In this document: piece after piece, positions 33,417-36,865 of the stretch
Layout of the letters: each line of letters begins with the position of its first letter
Position numbering within the stretch: the first letter of the stretch is position 1
DNA from: Desulfocapsa sp.
Lineage (GTDB): Bacteria; Desulfobacterota; Desulfobulbia; Desulfobulbales; Desulfocapsaceae
Reading direction: 5' to 3'
Assembly: GCA_030145625.1 (NCBI GenBank)
Contig: JAQYVF010000048.1
Coordinates: 1-36,865, forward strand
Length of the DNA stretch: 36,865 nucleotides
The notes under the pieces: model-generated
Told to the model about the DNA's origin: nothing
Seen by the model: only the letters and a program-made list of their open reading frames with translations
Database searches by the model: none
Program-made: the position numbers and the translations under genes

Positions 33417-33491
33417 ATTCCCGCTAAAACTCAGCTAACTATGGTGCCCAAAGGCAGACCAAAACAGGTGAAGATGAGTTTTAGAGGGAAT
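33417..33491 (+). repeat. Long inverted repeat in the leader of the cation ATPase
   Basis: A 17-nt arm at 33417-33433 (ATTCCCGCTAAAACTCA) pairs with 33475-33491 (TGAGTTTTAGAGGGAAT) with one mismatch, around a 41-nt loop. It ends 25 nt before the ATPase start codon. It could be a MITE-like insertion or a structured leader controlling translation. It differs in sequence from the long hairpin family. Confidence 0.6.
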
Positions 33492-33516
33492 TAAATTTCA
33501 TTGTGGTGACTATTCT

Positions 33517-36159
33517 GTGCAGTTTTCACAGCAGACAGGAGAAGAAGTTCTCGCAGTTCTGAACTCTTGCGATGATGGGTTGACCGGCGAAGAGGTTCGT
33601 GAACGTCTCCTGAAAAATGGTCGCAATGTTCTGCAGACCGGTAAGCCTATTAATCCATTCCTTCTTTTTCTCGATCAGTTCAAAAGTTTCATCATCTATA
33701 TTCTGCTCTTTGCCGTTGTTTTTTCTCTCATTATTGGAGAGTACGTAGACTCCATTCTTATCCTCGTCATTCTCCTGGCCAATGCCTTGATTGGTTTTTT
33801 TCAGGAGTTGAACGCCTATCGTTCCCTGGAGGCTCTGAAAAAGATAACAGCACTCCATGCTACTGTTCTCCGCGAGGGGAAGAGAGATATTATCGATGCT
33901 GCGGACTTGGTTCCTGGTGATATCCTTGTGTTGGAGGCAGGTGATAAAGTCCCGGCAGATGCGCGTCTGCTGGAGTCGGTACGATTGAAGGTGGAAGAAT
34001 CTGCCCTGACCGGCGAGAGTGTCCCGGCAGAAAAAAATAATCGAGTGATTCCTGACAAAAAACAGATAGGGGATCAGCGGAATATGCTGTTTTCTTCCAC
34101 TTCGGTGGTGGCCGGCAACGGGCGGGCAGTGGTTGTTGGCACAGGAATGGAGACGGAGATTGGTCGCATAACAACCCTTATCACCAGTGTTGGTGAGGAG
34201 ATGACTCCCCTGCAGCGGCGACTGCACAGGTTTGGCAGAAGGCTGGGGGTGGTTATCCTGGGTATCTGTTTGGCCGTTTTCTGTCTCCTCAGTCTTCAGT
34301 CCTTTTTCAGAGGGACTTTCAGTACCGACACCTTCGTCTCATTTCTCTTCATTGCCATTGCCCTGGCCGTGGCTGCGGTACCCACAGCCTTGCCTGCCGT
34401 GGTTACCATTGCCCTCAGTGTGGGAGTCAAACGTCTGTTGAAAAAGAAGGCCCTGGTGCGCAGGCTTTCTTCTGTGGAGACTCTGGGCAGCTGTGATGTG
34501 ATCTGTACGGATAAAACCGGTACTCTCACCGAGAATCAGATGACTGTTCGCTATGGCTGGACCCTGGCAGGGGAAGTGGAGTTACACGGGACTGGTTACA
34601 AACCGGCAGGTGAGGTCACTGGAGAACCTGTGAAGTTGTTATTTCGAGCCGGAGTTCTCTGTAATAATGCCAGCCTGCGTGAGGATGACGGTATCTGGGA
34701 GTTGATCGGTGACCCGACGGAAGGGGCTCTGCTGACAAGTGCAGGCAAGCTTGGCCTTGTCGGAGAAGGGGAGCGCATTGACGAAATTCCCTTTGACTCC
34801 GATCGGAAGATGATGAGTGTGCTGGTTCGTGATCAGGAAGAGGGTTTGGCGGTTTTCAGCAAAGGGGCGCCAAGCCATCTTTTGGAACTGTGCGAGTACT
34901 ATTACAGAGGGGGAGAAATTCTTCCCCTGGATCAGGGTGCAAGGGCAGAGATTGAGGCCCGCAATGATCTCTATGCCGGGCAGGCCATGCGGGTCCTGGC
35001 CTTTGCCTGGAAAGAGGTGGAGGAAAAAGAGCCGTTTGCTGAAGATGGGCTGGTTTTTCTTGGTTTTCAGGCCATGATAGATCCCCCAAGAAAGGATGTG
35101 CTTCAGGCCATCAAAACGACGTCTGAGGCAGGGATACGGGTTATTATGGTGACCGGCGATTACCAGGCCACTGCCCAGGCCATTGGCAGGGAGATCGGTA
35201 TAGAAGGTGAGGTCTGTTCGGGCCAGGAGCTTGATGTTATGGATGAAGAAGCCCTTATTACAGCCTTAACGAAAGGCACCAATGTCTTTGCCAGGGTGAT
35301 TCCCGAGCACAAACAGCGTATCGTCACGGCCCTGCAGAAAATGGGGCATACCGTAGCCATGACCGGGGATGGGGTCAATGATGCTCCGGCCTTGAAAAAG
35401 GCAAATATCGGCATAGCTGTGGGCAGCGGTACAGAGGTGGCCAAGGAGGCCTCGGATTTTGTCCTCCTTGATGATAGCTTCAGTCATATTGTCAATGCGA
35501 TACGGGAAGGGCGTGGCATTTATGATAATATCCAGAAATCTATAATGCTTCTCCTCTCCGGTAATTTCGGTGAGGTACTGATCATTTCTCTGGCAGTGAT
35601 GACGGGGATGAATCTGCCACTCACTGCCATCCTTCTCCTCTGGATCAATATGATCACAGACGGGGCACCAGCCCTGGCCTTTAGCGTAGACCCCTATGGC
35701 ACCGATATCATGACCAGGCAGCCGAAAGTGGGTAATGAAAGCATTCTGCCCCTGGATAAACTTTTGCTGATCGGTGTACTGGGAAGCATTGGGACTGGAC
35801 TTGCACTGCTCCTCTTTGTGACCCATGGTGGAATGGACAGTGACAGCGAAAAGCTGCGTCTGGGGCAGACCATGGTTTTTAACTTTGTGGTTCTTTATGA
35901 GGTGGTACTGGTCTTTGTGATCCGCAGAGATTACCAGGTGCCCCTCTTTTCCAACAGTTGGGTATGGGCTGCGGCTGGTCTATCGATTCTTCTCCAGTTT
36001 GTGCTCATGTATACGCCACTTCAGGAAATTTTCAAAATTGTGGCACTGGACAGCAGGCAACTGCTTCTTTTGGTAAGCGCTGCTTTTTGTTTTTATCTCC
36101 TCTGCCGAGGCTATGCTGCTTTGCAGAACACTTTTGCGAGAAGGCAGCAACAGTCCTAG
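33517..36159 (+). CDS. P-type cation-transporting ATPase (P2A-like)
   Basis: An 880-residue P-type ATPase of the calcium-pump type. The N-terminal cation-ATPase domain is at about 1-65. The actuator domain carries TGES (165-168), the phosphorylation site is D332 in CDVICTDKTGTLT, the nucleotide domain has a KGAPS motif, and the hinge is MTGDGVNDAPAL. Ten membrane helices are expected. M5 (GNFGEV), M6 (NMITDGAPA) and M8 (LYEVV) keep the calcium-site residues, but M4 reads PTALP instead of PEGLP, so the glutamate equivalent to SERCA E309 is Thr290. The ion is therefore uncertain: calcium, manganese, sodium or other. The GTG start has only a weak GGTGA upstream. A large inverted repeat precedes it. 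Confidence 0.92.
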   Translation: MQFSQQTGEEVLAVLNSCDDGLTGEEVRERLLKNGRNVLQTGKPINPFLLFLDQFKSFIIYILLFAVVFSLIIGEYVDSILILVILLANALIGFFQELNAYRSLEALKKITALHATVLREGKRDIIDAADLVPGDILVLEAGDKVPADARLLESVRLKVEESALTGESVPAEKNNRVIPDKKQIGDQRNMLFSSTSVVAGNGRAVVVGTGMETEIGRITTLITSVGEEMTPLQRRLHRFGRRLGVVILGICLAVFCLLSLQSFFRGTFSTDTFVSFLFIAIALAVAAVPTALPAVVTIALSVGVKRLLKKKALVRRLSSVETLGSCDVICTDKTGTLTENQMTVRYGWTLAGEVELHGTGYKPAGEVTGEPVKLLFRAGVLCNNASLREDDGIWELIGDPTEGALLTSAGKLGLVGEGERIDEIPFDSDRKMMSVLVRDQEEGLAVFSKGAPSHLLELCEYYYRGGEILPLDQGARAEIEARNDLYAGQAMRVLAFAWKEVEEKEPFAEDGLVFLGFQAMIDPPRKDVLQAIKTTSEAGIRVIMVTGDYQATAQAIGREIGIEGEVCSGQELDVMDEEALITALTKGTNVFARVIPEHKQRIVTALQKMGHTVAMTGDGVNDAPALKKANIGIAVGSGTEVAKEASDFVLLDDSFSHIVNAIREGRGIYDNIQKSIMLLLSGNFGEVLIISLAVMTGMNLPLTAILLLWINMITDGAPALAFSVDPYGTDIMTRQPKVGNESILPLDKLLLIGVLGSIGTGLALLLFVTHGGMDSDSEKLRLGQTMVFNFVVLYEVVLVFVIRRDYQVPLFSNSWVWAAAGLSILLQFVLMYTPLQEIFKIVALDSRQLLLLVSAAFCFYLLCRGYAALQNTFARRQQQS

Positions 36160-36217
36160 TCTCAGCAGTGTAGAGAAATGCAAAAGCAAATGCTGGATTG
36201 GGGTAAAGAAAAAGGTG

Positions 36218-36246
36218 TTGACAGCCCATCTCCAGTCGTTTATATT
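36218..36246 (+). promoter_or_regulatory. Consensus-like promoter ahead of the tRNA-Asn fragment
   Basis: TTGACA (36218-36223), exactly 17 bp, TATATT (36241-36246). The first 5' end would be near 36253, about 70 nt before the tRNA fragment. This is probably the original tRNA promoter, now driving a short non-coding transcript that ends at the terminator at 36371-36407. Between it and the tRNA piece, TGCTTTT-TT-AAAAGCA (36302-36317) is a small palindrome. Confidence 0.65.
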
Positions 36247-36324
36247 TGCCGCCTACGGGTTGAGGGCATCTGTAACGATGTGGTTGTAAACTGCCTGTTG
36301 TTGCTTTTTTAAAAGCAGCGTTAA

Positions 36325-36358
36325 TCCTCGATAGCTTAGTTGGTAGAGCGACCGAGCG
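36325..36358 (+). pseudogene. 5' fragment of a tRNA-Asn gene
   Basis: TCCTCGATAGCTTAGTTGG followed by TAGAGCGACCGAG matches the acceptor-strand, D-arm and start of the anticodon stem of bacterial tRNA-Asn(GTT). The D-stem GCTT/GAGC is intact with one G-U pair. The match fades at about nucleotide 28-32, before the anticodon. No anticodon arm, T-arm or CCA follows; the sequence goes into an A-run and a terminator. It is therefore a truncated tRNA gene, possibly cut by integration of the element whose recombinase lies next to it. Confidence 0.75.
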
Positions 36359-36370
36359 CAAAAAAACGAT

Positions 36371-36407
36371 AAAAGGCGGTAAGCTACTGAGCTTACCGCC
36401 TTTTTTT
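36371..36407. terminator. Strong bidirectional rho-independent terminator
   Basis: AAAAGGCGGTAAGCT (36371-36385), loop ACTG, AGCTTACCGCCTTTT (36390-36404) and a T-run to 36407: a perfect 15-bp stem with U-tract. The A-run on its left flank lets it also end the minus-strand recombinase transcript. Confidence 0.95.
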
Positions 36408-36478
36408 ATTGTTTTCGCGTACAAGGTGCTTTTTTGCTAATTGCTGTTTTGCCTTGTTTTATGTTTTATGTCAGTACG

Positions 36479-36865
36479 TTACGCTCTTGTACGATTTTGG
36501 TTTTTCAGCTTGTACTTCTTCCCTCTAGCTAGGTTGATTCTTGCCTCATGACTACCTGTTTTTGTTCGTGGAAACGGATAGTTAATGATTGCGTAAGTGT
36601 TGTATAGGGTGATTGATGTGATTACGCCCTGGATGGCTTTGCGTTGGTTGTGGAAGTCTATGAGTTTGAACTCTTCAGGGGTAAAAGTAATGCTCTCCCA
36701 GTCTGGTTCTTTTGGTGCATTTGCCTGAGAATCGAGTTGATTGTTAAGGTCTATTAGTTCATGTTTGATCGTATCGATTTGACCTTTTGCATCGCTGAAA
36801 TCGATAACCCCTGCAGCAATGGCAGATACTATATTTTCTTTCTTTTTTTCCGCAGTTTTTATTTG
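36479..36865 (-). CDS. Large serine recombinase, C-terminal part (runs off window)
   Basis: The minus strand is open from the window edge to TAA at 36479-36481, 128 codons with no start inside the window. The sequence is that of the C-terminal end of a large serine site-specific recombinase. It has a coiled-coil segment (KKKENIVSAIAAGVIDFSDA, then IDTIKHELIDLNNQLDSQ), a short helical domain (TPEEFKLIDFHNQRKAIQG), and the terminal strand motif INYPFPRTKTG with EARINL common in these enzymes. The catalytic N-terminal domain and zinc ribbon would lie beyond 36865. Such enzymes integrate phages and conjugative elements. Next to a truncated tRNA gene, it probably marks one end of such an element. 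Confidence 0.8.
   Translation of the reverse strand, partial: QIKTAEKKKENIVSAIAAGVIDFSDAKGQIDTIKHELIDLNNQLDSQANAPKEPDWESITFTPEEFKLIDFHNQRKAIQGVITSITLYNTYAIINYPFPRTKTGSHEARINLARGKKYKLKNQNRTRA

Noticed and set aside
1-36865. CRISPR arrays
   Set aside because: No regularly spaced short direct repeats were seen. The repeated elements are long palindromes at irregular distances, and the only tandem array is the in-gene 12-bp repeat at 18926.

Overview
The window looks like a chromosomal segment of a Gram-negative anaerobe or microaerophile. It encodes a tripartite envelope-spanning efflux pump, several lipoproteins with clear lipoboxes, beta-barrel remnants, a rubrerythrin and a catalase. The codon usage and the gene set (Wsp-type chemosensory operon, PF07399-type antiporter, rubrerythrin) would fit a Desulfobacterota (Desulfobulbales-like) bacterium. 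That placement is inference; there is no rRNA or intact tRNA to settle it.

Layout. 1-1100: accessory debris with a short inverted-repeat pair, a decayed IS256-family transposase, a small minus-strand gene (619-771) and a truncated minus-strand coding fragment. 1161-7452: an overlapping operon marR - membrane fusion protein - RND pump - TolC-like channel, preceded by a 25-bp palindrome that probably serves as the regulator's operator. 7453-8746: a 1.3-kb gene-poor stretch with two copies of a long hairpin repeat and decayed coding sequence between them. 8747-18315: a complete seven-gene Wsp-type surface-sensing operon in the canonical order wspA-B-C-D-E-F-R, ending in a REC-GGDEF diguanylate cyclase with an intact active site and I-site; its WspE carries three tandem Hpt domains. 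18469-24153 (minus strand): a large secreted protein with a triplicated module and a low-complexity basic tail, a decayed beta-barrel gene cut by repeat copies, a PF07399-type antiporter and a TPM-domain lipoprotein. 24547-27863 (minus strand): a peroxide-defence cluster (rubrerythrin, ankyrin protein, catalase, PerR-like regulator) with a 15-bp 7-1-7 palindrome upstream of the catalase. 28289-30865: an overlapping three-gene cassette (SGNH hydrolase, class V aminotransferase, short-chain dehydrogenase). 31016-33352: three small envelope proteins. 33517-36159: a P2-type cation ATPase with an altered M4 cation-binding motif and a strong inverted repeat in its leader. 36218-36865: a strong promoter, the 5' part of a tRNA-Asn, a strong terminator and the C-terminus of a large serine recombinase. 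This looks like the edge of an integrated element that continues to the right.

How it fits together. The Wsp genes form a self-contained circuit: receptor, two coupling proteins, methyltransferase and methylesterase, hybrid kinase, and a c-di-GMP-producing output. A family of about 144-bp imperfect palindromes occurs six times, always outside intact genes, at 7.5, 8.1, 20.8, 21.0, 24.2 and 32.5 kb. Two of the copies lack the apex and one has an extra ~47 bp at it. This family, the triple-Hpt WspE, the truncated tRNA next to the recombinase and the altered ATPase motif are the most unusual items here.
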